Assembly (NCBI GenBank): GCA_031119295.1
Contig: JAVHYE010000002.1
Span: 1 to 57,995, forward strand
Origin: Pedobacter sp.
GTDB lineage: Bacteria; Pseudomonadota; Gammaproteobacteria; Pseudomonadales; Moraxellaceae
Length of the DNA: 57,995 nt
Direction: 5' to 3'
The notes under the pieces were generated by a model. It saw nothing but the letters and a program-made list of their open reading frames with translations. It had not been told where the DNA came from and searched no databases. The position numbers and the translations under genes were made by a program. Of this stretch, positions 15,947 through 26,469 are shown in pieces; the first letter of the stretch is position 1, and every line of letters begins with the position of its first letter.

Positions 15947-18097
15947 ATGATTTATTCGGGATCAGCCATCAGCGTTTCTCAGCTGAACGATGGCATCGCT
16001 GAACTGAAATTCGATCTCGCCAACGAATCCGTCAACAAGTTCGATCGCGCCACGCTCCTTGAGCTGGCCGCCGCAACTGACGCGATCAAGGCGGACAAGA
16101 ATGTGAAGGGCGTGATTGTCACGTCCGGCAAAGGCGTGTTCATCGTCGGCGCCGACATCACTGAATTCGGCGAACTCTTCGCCGGTGGTGAGGCCCAGAT
16201 CGCCGAGTGGGTGATCAATGCCAACAAGGTCTTCGCGGCCTTTGAAGATCTGGATGTGCCGAAAGTTGTGGCCATCAACGGTTTCGCCCTGGGTGGCGGC
16301 CTTGAAATGTGTCTGGCCTGCGAATACCGCGTGATGTCAACCGCTGCCAAGATCGGCCTGCCGGAAACCAAGCTGGGCATCATGCCGGGCTTCGGCGGCA
16401 CTGTGCGCCTGCCGCGCGTGATCGGTGTGGACAATGCTGTCGAGTGGATTGCTGCCGGTGCTGAAAAGCGTCCGGAAGTGGCCCTGAAAGACGGTGCTGT
16501 CGATGCTGTTGTTGCGCCTGAATTGCTGCGTGATGCCGCTATCGACCTCGTCAAGCAGTGCCTCGCCGGCAAGCTGGACTGGAAGGCCAAGCGTGAAGAA
16601 AAGCTGGTCCCGCTCAAGCTCAACAATATGGAACAGATGATGGCTTTCAACACGGCTTCTGCCGCTGTTGCTGCCCAGGCTGGTCCGAATTATCCCGCGC
16701 CCAAGCTGGCCGTGCAGAATATCCAGGCTTCTGCCAATTCCGGTCGTGAAGAGGCGATTGCCAACGAAGCCAAATTCTTCGCCAAGGCAGCGGTCACGCC
16801 GCAGGCCAATGCTCTCGTCGGTGTTTTCCTTGCTGACCAGGCTGTGAAGAAGGCCGCCAAGAAATACGAAAAGGGCAGCCAGAAAGACATCAATATGGCC
16901 GCCGTGCTCGGCGCCGGCATCATGGGTGGCGGCATCGCCTACCAGACGGCCAGCAAGGGCACGCCCATCTTCATGAAGGACATCGCCTCCAAGGCGCTGG
17001 ACCTCGGCATGAGCGAGGCCACCAAGCTGCTGTCCAAGCAGGTGGAGAAGGGTCGTCTGACCCCGGCCAAGATGGGCGAGACCCTGTCGCGTATCCGCCC
17101 GACGCTGAACTATGGCGACTTCAAGGAAGTCGACATCATCATCGAAGCCGTGGTGGAAAATCCCAAGGTCAAGACCGCCGTGCTTTCCGAAGTCGAAGGT
17201 CTGGTGAAGGAAGACACGATCATCGCGTCCAACACTTCCACCATTTCCATTTCCTTCCTGGCTGAATCGCTGAAGCGTCCGGAAAATTTTGTCGGCATGC
17301 ATTTTTTCAACCCGGTGCACATGATGCCCCTCGTTGAAGTGATTCGTGGCAAGAAATCTTCCGAAGCCGCTGTGGCTGCCACCGTGAAGCTGGCCGGCAA
17401 GATGGGCAAGTCCGCCATCGTCGTGAACGATTGCCCGGGCTTCTTCGTCAACCGCGTGCTCTTCCCCTACTTCGGCGGTTTCGATCAGCTGGTGCGTGAC
17501 GGCGCCGATTTCCAGGCCGTCGACAAGGTCATGGAAAAGTTCGGCTGGCCCATGGGCCCGGCCTATCTGCTCGACGTGGTCGGTATCGACACCGGCGTGC
17601 ACGCGGCCAATGTGATGGCGGAAGGTTTCCCCGATCGCATGAAGCCTGACTACAAGTCCGGCACCGTGGCCATGTTCGAAAACAATCGCTACGGCCAGAA
17701 GAACGGCAAGGGCTATTACGTTTACGAACAGGACAAGAAGGGCAAGCCGCAGAAGAAAGTGGACCAGACCACTTACGATCTGCTCAAGCCCCTCGTTGCC
17801 GAGCGCCGCGAATTCGATGCCGACGAAATCATTGCCCGCTGCATGATTCCGCTGGTCAACGAAGTGGCTCGTTGCCTGGAAGAAAACATCGTTGCCTCGC
17901 CGGCTGAAGCCGACATGGCACTGCTCATGGGCATTGGCTTCCCGCCGTTCCGCGGTGGCGCCTGCCGTTATGTCGACCAGATCGGTGTCGCGAATTACGT
18001 CGCCCTCTGCGAGAAGTACGCGTCGCTGGGCAAGGCCTATGAAGCGCCGAAACTGCTCAAAGACATGGCAGCTGCCAACAAGAAATTCTTCGGCTAA
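15947..18097 (+). CDS. fadB: fatty-acid oxidation complex alpha subunit FadB
   Basis: Cytosolic multifunctional beta-oxidation enzyme (enoyl-CoA hydratase, isomerase and 3-hydroxyacyl-CoA dehydrogenase). The 716 residues have the expected two halves: an N-terminal crotonase domain with the GADITEF oxyanion region and [18 protein letters not shown], and a dehydrogenase half with the NAD site [16 protein letters not shown], the catalytic His in [15 protein letters not shown] and [15 protein letters not shown]. Length equals Pseudomonas FadB. GGAGA lies a few bases before the ATG. FadA follows after 25 bases; together they form the alpha2beta2 complex. The 238-base upstream gap presumably holds the promoter. 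Confidence 0.97.
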   Translation: MIYSGSAISVSQLNDGIAELKFDLANESVNKFDRATLLELAAATDAIKADKNVKGVIVTSGKGVFIVGADITEFGELFAGGEAQIAEWVINANKVFAAFEDLDVPKVVAINGFALGGGLEMCLACEYRVMSTAAKIGLPETKLGIMPGFGGTVRLPRVIGVDNAVEWIAAGAEKRPEVALKDGAVDAVVAPELLRDAAIDLVKQCLAGKLDWKAKREEKLVPLKLNNMEQMMAFNTASAAVAAQAGPNYPAPKLAVQNIQASANSGREEAIANEAKFFAKAAVTPQANALVGVFLADQAVKKAAKKYEKGSQKDINMAAVLGAGIMGGGIAYQTASKGTPIFMKDIASKALDLGMSEATKLLSKQVEKGRLTPAKMGETLSRIRPTLNYGDFKEVDIIIEAVVENPKVKTAVLSEVEGLVKEDTIIASNTSTISISFLAESLKRPENFVGMHFFNPVHMMPLVEVIRGKKSSEAAVAATVKLAGKMGKSAIVVNDCPGFFVNRVLFPYFGGFDQLVRDGADFQAVDKVMEKFGWPMGPAYLLDVVGIDTGVHAANVMAEGFPDRMKPDYKSGTVAMFENNRYGQKNGKGYYVYEQDKKGKPQKKVDQTTYDLLKPLVAERREFDADEIIARCMIPLVNEVARCLEENIVASPAEADMALLMGIGFPPFRGGACRYVDQIGVANYVALCEKYASLGKAYEAPKLLKDMAAANKKFFG

Positions 18098-18119
18098 GGC
18101 CCAACGAGATCGGAGTTAA

Positions 18120-19301
<1,182 letters not shown>

Positions 19302-19332
19302 TCTGCAGCGCTTCGATCCGGAGCAAGCAGAA

Positions 19333-19369
19333 AAGAAAAAGCCGCGGCCACAAGCCGCGGTTTTTTCTT
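19333..19369 (+). terminator. intrinsic terminator of fadBA
   Basis: CCGCGG...CCGCGG stem extended by A-run/T-run pairing, followed by TTTTTTCTT. It lies 30 bases after the fadA stop. Confidence 0.88.
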
Positions 19370-19475
19370 GGGCGGTCGGTGGCACATACAGGCTGTCGCC
19401 CGCTCGGCCGGGGGATGACTGTCTGGGCTTGCCCCTTGTTATGATGCGCCGGCTGCCGTCCCCAGCCTGGCCATC

Positions 19476-22400
19476 ATGAAAACAATAAAAACCATGCCCC
19501 GCCTCTTGCCGCTTCTGGCCTGCTTGTTACCAGTTGCCGGTCTGGCCTATACGCCGGATGCGGAATACAACAGCCAGCCTGGTCTCGCGGCCATCAAGGC
19601 CGGCGCTGCCTATGATCTTGGGATCACAGGTGCGGGTATACGCATAGGCATAGTCGACTCCGGTATCAGTCCCCTGCATGAGGCTTTCGCCGGGGCTATT
19701 GCGGCCGGTTATAACTTTCGTACTGGTAGCGATCTGCTGGACGATTACGGCATTGGTCATGGTAGCCATATCTCCGGCATTGCCGCGGCGCGCCGTGACG
19801 GTAGTGGCATGATGGGTGTTGCCTATGGTGCAGAGCTCGTGGTGGCTGCCACCGACTTCAGCAGTGGTGAATTGTCAGCCGGCATCAATTTCGCACTCAG
19901 CAATGGCGCTCGCATCATCAACAATAGCTGGGGTTATGGCGGCAGTACGGTGCTGGATTTTTCTGCAGAGTCCATCAGCGCGACTTATCCTGATCTTCTC
20001 GATGCCTTGCACAATGCTGTTGCCGCCGATGCCATCGTGGTATTTGCCAATGGCAATGATGCTCTCCAGCAGCCCCAGGTCATGGGTGGCTTACCCTATT
20101 ACTTTCCCGAATTGCAGCGCAATTTTATTACGGTGGTTGCTTCCACCAATGATGCAAAATATTTCTCGCCTTACAGCAACCGCTGCGGCGTAGCGGCGGC
20201 CTGGTGCGTGGCAGCACCGGGCGGCTATGGCGGCTATGACACCGGTGAGAACGCGCCCGACAGCAGCACGACATCCGGCTACACCAATCGCTATGGCACT
20301 TCCGAAGCCACTGCCATGGTCTCGGGCTCACTGGCCCTGCTTGCCGAACGCTTTGCCTATATGACTGGTGAGCTACTGGTGGGTGTGCTGCTCACGACTG
20401 CAGCCCATGGCACGGATACGGTTCTTTCCACGATATACGGTCGTGGTGAGGTCGATATTGCCAAGGCCATGAAAGGACCGGCGGCACTGGAATTCGACTA
20501 TGACGTGAATGTCACGGTCGATGACAGCTGGTCCAATAACATCATGGGCACGGGTGCCCTCATCAAGCGCGGCAGCAGCACGCTCACACTTTCCGGCAGC
20601 AATACTTTCAGTGGCGGCGTCACTGTGGCGGATGGTCAGCTGCGTATTTCAGCTGACAGCAATCTTGGTGCGAGCACGGCGGACTTCACCTTGTCCGGCG
20701 GTGTGCTGGAAATCAGCAATGATGTTAGCTTGGCACGCAGTATCAGTGTCACAGGCACTGCAGGAGGCGTGGATACCGGTACTTTCCGCCTGACATTGAC
20801 CGGCAATCTCACGGGTGACGGTGTTCTGGAAAAGAATGGTAGCGGCACGCTGTCCCTGCAGGGCAGCAGCGATTTTTCCGGGACCACATATATTCTTGCC
20901 GGTACCGTCGAAACCTCAGCGGCTCATTTCAGTGGCGATGTCGTGGACGATGCCACGCTACTCTTTGCCCAGGATGTCAACGGTGTTTTTTCAGGTGCCA
21001 TCAGTGGCGGCGGCAGTCTCATAAAGGCGGGTACAGCAGATCTGCATCTGACTGGCAGCAACAGTTTCACGGGGGAGATTTCTGTGCAGGCCGGTTCACT
21101 CAGTGGTGACAGTGCTGCGCTGAATGCCGACATTATCAATGATGCCACCGTGATTTTTACCCAGGATATTGATGGCGAATATGCTGCGGCCATGAGCGGT
21201 GCAGGGCGCCTGATTAAATCCGGCAGTGGCCGCCTGCATCTGGCCGGCAGCAATAGCTATAGCGGTGGCACAGAAATATCGGCCGGTGTGTTGGACGGTG
21301 ACGCCAACTCCTTGCAGGGAGATTTCAGCGGTGCTGGTACATTGGCTTTCAATCAAAGTGGCATCGGCAATTTCAATGGCAGCCTGCATGATCTGGCGGC
21401 GCTGGAAAAAACCGGAACGGGTACCCTTTATCTTCAGTCTGCTGGCAATTCCGCAGTCACAACCACAGTAAAAAATGGTTTTTTGGTTCTGCCAGCGGGC
21501 TTGGCATCGAATGTAGTGGTCGCGGGAGGAGCATTGGCCGCACCCGGCGGTGTACAGGGCAGTCTTGAAGTAGACGATGGTGGAAAATTGCTGGCTGGCG
21601 GTGATGCCGGTGCCCTTCAGGTAGATGGTCAGCTGACGGTGAAAGCGGGCGCCCAGCTTGCCTTGCAGCTGTCGTCGACTGGCAGTACGCCATTACTCAA
21701 TGTGACAGGACCGGTGCAATTGCAGGGGGGAACGGTGCTGGTGAATGCAAGCGCTGCACCCGTGCTTGCACGTTATGTGCTGCTGAAATCTGACAGCAGC
21801 TTGCAGGGCCAGTTCGATGCTCTGAGTACCAGTCCTTCGCTGCGAGCTTTTCTCCGATACGATGAAAATTCCGCCGCACTGGTGCTCTCGCGCAGCGATG
21901 CCCTGTTTTCATCCCGGGCAAATGACCGCAACAGCGTGGCCGCGGCAGCTGCGCTGGAGGAAGAACTGGCCAGCGGATTCTATTCCGACTCTTTTGCCGC
22001 CAGCGTGAATGCTCTTGCTGCTGCAGCGCCGACGGCACTGGATGCGCTTTCCGGCGAAGTGGTGGCAGATACCGGTCCTGCTTTGACCCGCTTGCTGGAT
22101 GGTGTGCTGTGGAGTGCTTTGGCGGCGCAGCAGAGCCCTGTGCTTTCTTCACTGGGTTTTTCAGCTGTCCCCCGATTTTCCTATACCGCTCCGGCATCCG
22201 CCTCGGGGCCGCGTGCCTGGATTTATGGTAATGGCCGGCGCAGCAAGGTTGATGGTGTTGATGCCGCTGGCTATGACTACGATCAAAGCCTTCTCGTCGC
22301 CGGTGCGGATGCAGCGCTGGGCGCCGGCTTACGTCTGGGCTTCATGCTGAGCCAGGGCAGCCAGTCCCTCAGTCGTGATGGCTCAAGCGATACGGCAGAC

Positions 22401-23030
22401 TCCGATGTATTGGCAGCGGGAATTTATTTGCGTCATGACAGCGAACGCGTGGCGCTGGTATCAGCCTTGACCGCAGGTCATGCCGATACGGAAAGCCGGC
22501 GCAGTCTTCCCATGGGCGGTGAGGCCGTGGCGGAAAGCAGTACCCGTCTTTTGGCTTTGGATCTGCTCATGCGTTATCGCTGGCTGCAGCGCTCCTCCTG
22601 GCAGCTCAATCCTCTGCTGGCACTGAACTGGACGCAGCTGGATACGCCGGCATTTTCGGAGTCGGCACCGGGCATGCTCGGCTTGTCCTATGCCTACAGC
22701 ACACAGCAGTCGCAAATCATTTCTGCCGGTGCTGAACTTCTGCCCGCAGCAGCAATACTCCCGGAAAACTTTTCCTGCCAAGCCAGCCTGCTCTGGCGTC
22801 ACGACTTCAGTGATGAAGACGATTACGCCGTGGCCGCCAGTTATTCGCAATTGCCGGGCAGTGGTTTTGAAATACGACCAGCGCTGGCCGGCAGTGATAC
22901 TGCGCGTCTGGCCCTGGGTCTTGCATATGGCTTCGATTCCGGTGCACAGCTTGGTTTGCAGGGCATGCTGGAAGCTGGCAGCGGTTTCAGCTCGGCGGGG
23001 CTTACCTTGGGGCTGGATTGGCGGTGGTGA
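19476..23030 (+). CDS. autotransporter serine protease (subtilisin S8 passenger)
   Basis: A 1184-residue type Va secreted protein. A signal peptide (~1-24) is followed by an S8 protease with Asp61 (IGIVDSGIS), His95 (GHGSHISG), an oxyanion Asn in FANGND and nucleophile Ser276. The Ser motif reads GTSEATAMVSG instead of the usual GTSMAAPxVSG. Residues ~350-660 hold four autotransporter-associated beta-strand repeats of the type LIKxGxGxLxLxGSNxFSG, i.e. a beta-helix stalk. The last ~280 residues form the translocating barrel, ending in a terminal Trp (LTLGLDWRW). The ATG at 19476 lacks a clear ribosome site; another Met is six codons later. Monocistronic between two terminators. Codon choice looks more relaxed than in fadBA, which could mean later acquisition. 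Confidence 0.93.
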   Translation: MKTIKTMPRLLPLLACLLPVAGLAYTPDAEYNSQPGLAAIKAGAAYDLGITGAGIRIGIVDSGISPLHEAFAGAIAAGYNFRTGSDLLDDYGIGHGSHISGIAAARRDGSGMMGVAYGAELVVAATDFSSGELSAGINFALSNGARIINNSWGYGGSTVLDFSAESISATYPDLLDALHNAVAADAIVVFANGNDALQQPQVMGGLPYYFPELQRNFITVVASTNDAKYFSPYSNRCGVAAAWCVAAPGGYGGYDTGENAPDSSTTSGYTNRYGTSEATAMVSGSLALLAERFAYMTGELLVGVLLTTAAHGTDTVLSTIYGRGEVDIAKAMKGPAALEFDYDVNVTVDDSWSNNIMGTGALIKRGSSTLTLSGSNTFSGGVTVADGQLRISADSNLGASTADFTLSGGVLEISNDVSLARSISVTGTAGGVDTGTFRLTLTGNLTGDGVLEKNGSGTLSLQGSSDFSGTTYILAGTVETSAAHFSGDVVDDATLLFAQDVNGVFSGAISGGGSLIKAGTADLHLTGSNSFTGEISVQAGSLSGDSAALNADIINDATVIFTQDIDGEYAAAMSGAGRLIKSGSGRLHLAGSNSYSGGTEISAGVLDGDANSLQGDFSGAGTLAFNQSGIGNFNGSLHDLAALEKTGTGTLYLQSAGNSAVTTTVKNGFLVLPAGLASNVVVAGGALAAPGGVQGSLEVDDGGKLLAGGDAGALQVDGQLTVKAGAQLALQLSSTGSTPLLNVTGPVQLQGGTVLVNASAAPVLARYVLLKSDSSLQGQFDALSTSPSLRAFLRYDENSAALVLSRSDALFSSRANDRNSVAAAAALEEELASGFYSDSFAASVNALAAAAPTALDALSGEVVADTGPALTRLLDGVLWSALAAQQSPVLSSLGFSAVPRFSYTAPASASGPRAWIYGNGRRSKVDGVDAAGYDYDQSLLVAGADAALGAGLRLGFMLSQGSQSLSRDGSSDTADSDVLAAGIYLRHDSERVALVSALTAGHADTESRRSLPMGGEAVAESSTRLLALDLLMRYRWLQRSSWQLNPLLALNWTQLDTPAFSESAPGMLGLSYAYSTQQSQIISAGAELLPAAAILPENFSCQASLLWRHDFSDEDDYAVAASYSQLPGSGFEIRPALAGSDTARLALGLAYGFDSGAQLGLQGMLEAGSGFSSAGLTLGLDWRW

Positions 23031-23038
23031 AATGAGGG

Positions 23039-23076
23039 CAATAAAAAACCGCGGCACAAGCCGCGGTTTTTTATTG
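23039..23076. terminator. bidirectional intrinsic terminator
   Basis: CAATAAAAAACCGCGG / CCGCGGTTTTTTATTG stem with a short loop, serving both the autotransporter gene and the convergent fadL gene. Confidence 0.9.
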
Positions 23077-23096
23077 GACACTTTTTGGGTACAGCT

Positions 23097-24488
23097 TCAG
23101 ATTTTCCAGTTCAGGCCAACCGCTGCGGACCAGGTGCTGCTTTCGGAATTGCCGTTGGCCTGGCTGTAGCTGGTGTTCACATCGCCGTCATTCACATCCG
23201 AATCGAAGTCCAGGGTCTTCTGCAGGCCGGCATCCAGTGCCAGTGCGGGACTGAAGGCGTAAGTCAGGCCGATGGAGATGGCCTTGAAGTCGTCCAGAGG
23301 GAAGGAAATATTCCGGCTTTCATCAGGGACGGGGCTCTGGTCCCAGGCAAGACCAGCACGTAGCGCCAGCTGTTCCGTGGTCTGGTATTCGCCGCCCACG
23401 GCCACACGCCAGTTGTTCTTCCAGTTTTCTTCCTGTGTGACATCGCCCTCACCGGATGCGGTTTTGATATCCAGTGCTTCAAAACGGCTCCAGCGTGTCC
23501 AAGTGACATCAGCTTGCAGGTTGAATTTCTCGTTGAGCTGGTGAAATGCGCTCAGAGAAAGCGATTCCGGTGTGGTGAGATCGAATTTCGCACTTTCGCT
23601 GTGTGTGCTGAGGAAAGGGCTGACCATAGAGGTAACAGGCTCCACAGCGGCGGGAATCTGAACGCTGGCAGAGCCTTCCAGCTCGTTCTTGATGGCGCTG
23701 CGGTAAGCAAAGCCCAGACGCGTGCTGTCGTTCAGGTTGTACAGCAGGCCCAGCGAATAGCCGAAAGCGATGTCGTCACCTTCGTATTTCACGCGCCCAT
23801 CCTGATCTGGCGTGCCGGCCGTACCGCAAGTGGGCAGGACTCCACCACTCATCGCGCTGCCGATGGAGCAGTAGCTTGCACTGTCGATGGCATTGGTGAT
23901 GGAGCCTTCCATGCGCTGCACGATGAGGCCGAGACCCACACTGAAGGCTGGCGAAATTTCCTGGCCCAGACTGAGGGTGAGGCGGGCGCCAGTGACTTCA
24001 GACTCCAGTGACTGATAGCGCACGACAGAGCTGGAGCCGTAATCGGTACTGCTGGCAAAGGGTGCATTCAGTGCTATGCCCAGCACAGTACCTTCGCGCA
24101 GTGGCGTGGCGAAATAAAGATTGGGTACTGCATCACTGCTGCTGCTTTCGGCGCCATTACCAATCACAGGAGCGTTGCCTGTGCCACTGCCGCTGGTATC
24201 GGAGGGATCGAAGGTGATGGCAGTGCCGGTGAACTCCACTTTGGTAGTAAGCACACTGACACCACCGGTGAGCTCGGTCTGTTTCAGTCGCACAAGGCCT
24301 GCCGGGTTGTAATGCGTGGTGCTGGCATCACGTGCCTCAGCGGCACCGCCGGAGAAAGCATCACCGAGTCGTCGCGCGGACTGCTCATCAATCTGGTAGC
24401 CCTGGGCAAAGGCCTGGCTGCTGAGTGCGGTCATGGCCAGGGCCAGCGCCTTGATGGCAAATCCCGACACCTTCTTTTGTGTGTTCAT
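23097..24488 (-). CDS. fadL: long-chain fatty-acid outer-membrane transporter, FadL/OmpP1/TodX family
   Basis: Takes up long-chain fatty acids or other hydrophobic compounds through a 14-strand outer-membrane barrel. The 463-residue protein has a signal peptide cut after QAFA and the family N-terminal plug (GYQIDEQSARRLGDAFSGGAAEARDASTTHYNPAGL), whose NPAG motif is the family hallmark. It ends VGLNWKI. GGGAG lies before the ATG at 24488. With fadBA nearby it forms a fatty-acid use region, although TodX-type members import aromatics, so substrate is not certain. Confidence 0.93.
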   Translation of the reverse strand: MNTQKKVSGFAIKALALAMTALSSQAFAQGYQIDEQSARRLGDAFSGGAAEARDASTTHYNPAGLVRLKQTELTGGVSVLTTKVEFTGTAITFDPSDTSGSGTGNAPVIGNGAESSSSDAVPNLYFATPLREGTVLGIALNAPFASSTDYGSSSVVRYQSLESEVTGARLTLSLGQEISPAFSVGLGLIVQRMEGSITNAIDSASYCSIGSAMSGGVLPTCGTAGTPDQDGRVKYEGDDIAFGYSLGLLYNLNDSTRLGFAYRSAIKNELEGSASVQIPAAVEPVTSMVSPFLSTHSESAKFDLTTPESLSLSAFHQLNEKFNLQADVTWTRWSRFEALDIKTASGEGDVTQEENWKNNWRVAVGGEYQTTEQLALRAGLAWDQSPVPDESRNISFPLDDFKAISIGLTYAFSPALALDAGLQKTLDFDSDVNDGDVNTSYSQANGNSESSTWSAAVGLNWKI

Positions 24489-24536
24489 GGAGCTCCCTCG
24501 TATTTACCTGTGGTTTGAATAAAGTCTTTAGTGCTC

Positions 24537-25322
24537 TCAGAACAGGCTTTTGACGTTGTAAAGCACGCCGGCACTGAGTTCAAAATAATTGCGCTGGTCT
24601 GTCATGGGACTGGCTTCCATGTCTGTACTGAATTTCTTCCAGGCACCATCAGCAAAAAGCACGAGATCGCGCGACAGCGGCTGGGCAATGGTGAGGCCGA
24701 GATCAAGACGGCTGCCAGCTTCCGGATGGTATTCGGCAATGCCGGAGCGTGTGGCCTCGGCCGCGCTCACGCCGAAGTAGTAATCCATGAAGCCTTCCTG
24801 GAAATACGTCCAGGTTACGCGCGGCACGATTTGCGTGTAGCTCTTTTCAATACTGAAAACATGATTGGCATGCACGCTTGCCAGCGTGGACTTATGGCGG
24901 CCCAGCACATCCGTCATCGCGGCAATGCGGAAAGTGTCTTGCGGCGTGATTTTCCAGCTGGCTTCGAGACCGCCATTCCAGCTGTCGCGTCTGTCATCCA
25001 GTTTTTGCAGTGATGGTGTGACGGCATCTTCTGCCGTAAACGACAGCAGATCGTTGAGAACGATGGCATTGAATTTCACCGGGCCAGCCGTGAAGAGGCG
25101 CATGCCGAAAGTGTCGCCACGCAAAAGCAGGCGATCACCTTCGTAATCACCCACCGGCATGATGGTGGTGGCGGACTGGCTGATATAGGGGCCGTCGCGG
25201 TGATACCAGGCGAGGCCGAGATAGAGGCCGGGCTCTTCGGCAGCGGTATCGGTTTCGGAAGCCCATACGGGCGTAAAGGCTGACAGGCTGGCCGTCAGCA
25301 ACATCAGGAGCCGTGAGCGCAT
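24537..25322 (-). CDS. MipA/OmpV-family outer-membrane protein
   Basis: A 261-residue exported barrel protein. A signal peptide ends near VWASE; the mature part has the MipA/OmpV features LYLGLAWYHRDGPYI near the start and the late YYFGVSAAEATRSGIAEYHPEAG, a strongly conserved family stretch. It ends in KSLF with a terminal Phe as expected for a barrel. MipA scaffolds murein enzymes in E. coli, but most family members are uncharacterised. The ATG at 25322 is seven bases behind GGAGG; the GTG two codons earlier is too close. It lies 48 bases upstream of fadL on the same strand and may be cotranscribed with it. Confidence 0.88.
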   Translation of the reverse strand: MRSRLLMLLTASLSAFTPVWASETDTAAEEPGLYLGLAWYHRDGPYISQSATTIMPVGDYEGDRLLLRGDTFGMRLFTAGPVKFNAIVLNDLLSFTAEDAVTPSLQKLDDRRDSWNGGLEASWKITPQDTFRIAAMTDVLGRHKSTLASVHANHVFSIEKSYTQIVPRVTWTYFQEGFMDYYFGVSAAEATRSGIAEYHPEAGSRLDLGLTIAQPLSRDLVLFADGAWKKFSTDMEASPMTDQRNYFELSAGVLYNVKSLF

Positions 25323-25446
25323 GGCCACCCCTCCAGCATTGCCGGCTCACCGGATGGTGACCGGATGTTCTTGTTGTAGTTGGCACGGTTGTACCACAGG
25401 CTTTGCAGCTGTACACCCCCTCGGGCGATCAGAAGCTGATATTTAT

Positions 25447-26334
25447 TCAGGATGTGAAGTGGGCCGCCAGAAACTCCACCAGAGCCCGTACGCGGGCTGG
25501 CTGGTACTGGCGACTGGGCATGACGGCATAGAGCGGATAAGGCTCCTGCTCCCAGTCCGGGAAGAGGGGCAGGAGCTTCTTGCCGGCCAGTTCGACACCA
25601 ATATCCAGCCAGGATTTGAAGGCGATGCCGGCACCATCCACGGCCCATTGTTTGACGAGGGCGCCGTCATTGGCGGCACGGTCGCCGCTGACCTCTACAT
25701 CGCGGGCGACGCCGTCTTTCACGAAGCGCCAGTGGCTGTGCAACTGGCCATTGCGATACAGGCGCAGGCAGTTGTGCCGGGCCAGCTCTTCCAGGGTGTG
25801 CGGTGTGCCGTGTCGTTTCAGATAAGCCGGCGAGGCGCAGGCCACCACGCGGTTGTCGGCCAGTTTGCGCGCCACCAGTGAAGAGTCCTGCAACAGGCCA
25901 TAGCGCAGGCTGAGATCGATATGCTCGCGATAGAGGTTCTGCATGCTGTCCGAGAGATGCAGGGTGAGCATGATGCCGGGGTAACGCTCCTGGAACTCGT
26001 TGAAGGCGCCACGCAAGACATTGCGGGCCAGATCGGAAGGCGCCGCCACATGAATCATGCCGGAAAGATTCTCGCGGCCCTGTTTCACGCTGGCGCGGCC
26101 TTCGTCCAGCAACTCCAGCGCTTGTCGGCAATAGCCGAGAAAGCTTTCACCGGCCTGCGTGAGGCGCAAGGAGCGGGTGGAGCGCTCGAAGAGTGTGGCC
26201 TCAAGTCCGGCTTCCAGACGCTTGATGGCAGCACTGGCGGCGGCTGGTGTAAGGCCCAGCTGGCGTGCCACTTCGCTCATATTGCCGGTATCAGCCACGC
26301 GCACGAAAAGCTGCAGATCGGTGAGGGCATGCAT
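25447..26334 (-). CDS. LysR-family transcriptional regulator
   Basis: A 295-residue regulator. The N-terminal winged helix (LQLFVRVADTGNMSEVARQLGLTPAAASAAIKRLE) is classic LysR, followed by a linker helix and a periplasmic-binding-like effector domain (~residues 90-290) of the CrgA/AaeR type. The gene is divergent from the quinone-oxidoreductase-like gene at 26470, the usual sign that it controls that gene and itself. Effector unknown; the subgroup often senses quinones or aromatic electrophiles. Confidence 0.93.
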   Translation of the reverse strand: MHALTDLQLFVRVADTGNMSEVARQLGLTPAAASAAIKRLEAGLEATLFERSTRSLRLTQAGESFLGYCRQALELLDEGRASVKQGRENLSGMIHVAAPSDLARNVLRGAFNEFQERYPGIMLTLHLSDSMQNLYREHIDLSLRYGLLQDSSLVARKLADNRVVACASPAYLKRHGTPHTLEELARHNCLRLYRNGQLHSHWRFVKDGVARDVEVSGDRAANDGALVKQWAVDGAGIAFKSWLDIGVELAGKKLLPLFPDWEQEPYPLYAVMPSRQYQPARVRALVEFLAAHFTS

Positions 26335-26385
26335 GGTGGTCGGCTCCGATGCTCATGGCATATTTTCAAAAAGTCATTGAAAGAT

Positions 26386-26404
26386 ATTCCTTGGATGCTG
26401 GAAT
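26386..26404. promoter_or_regulatory. candidate operator between LysR and oxidoreductase genes
   Basis: Interrupted palindrome ATTCC-N9-GGAAT, with an almost concentric outer pair ATTGA/TCAAT at 26376 and 26407. It lies in the 135-base divergent promoter region, where a LysR dimer would bind. The spacing is not the textbook T-N11-A. Confidence 0.4.
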
Positions 26405-26469
26405 TATCAATCCTCATGAGCGCCACTAGACTGCAAGCCTGAATTGATCACGCCCCCGGAGGGTCTGCC

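Noticed and set aside
16337-17602. 421-codon open frame on the minus strand
   Set aside because: Antisense to fadB, His/Gly/Asp-rich shadow without domains.
19334-23076. Transposon ends around the autotransporter (similar hairpins on both sides)
   Set aside because: The two CCGCGG hairpins are ordinary terminators with A- and T-runs; there is no transposase or target duplication.
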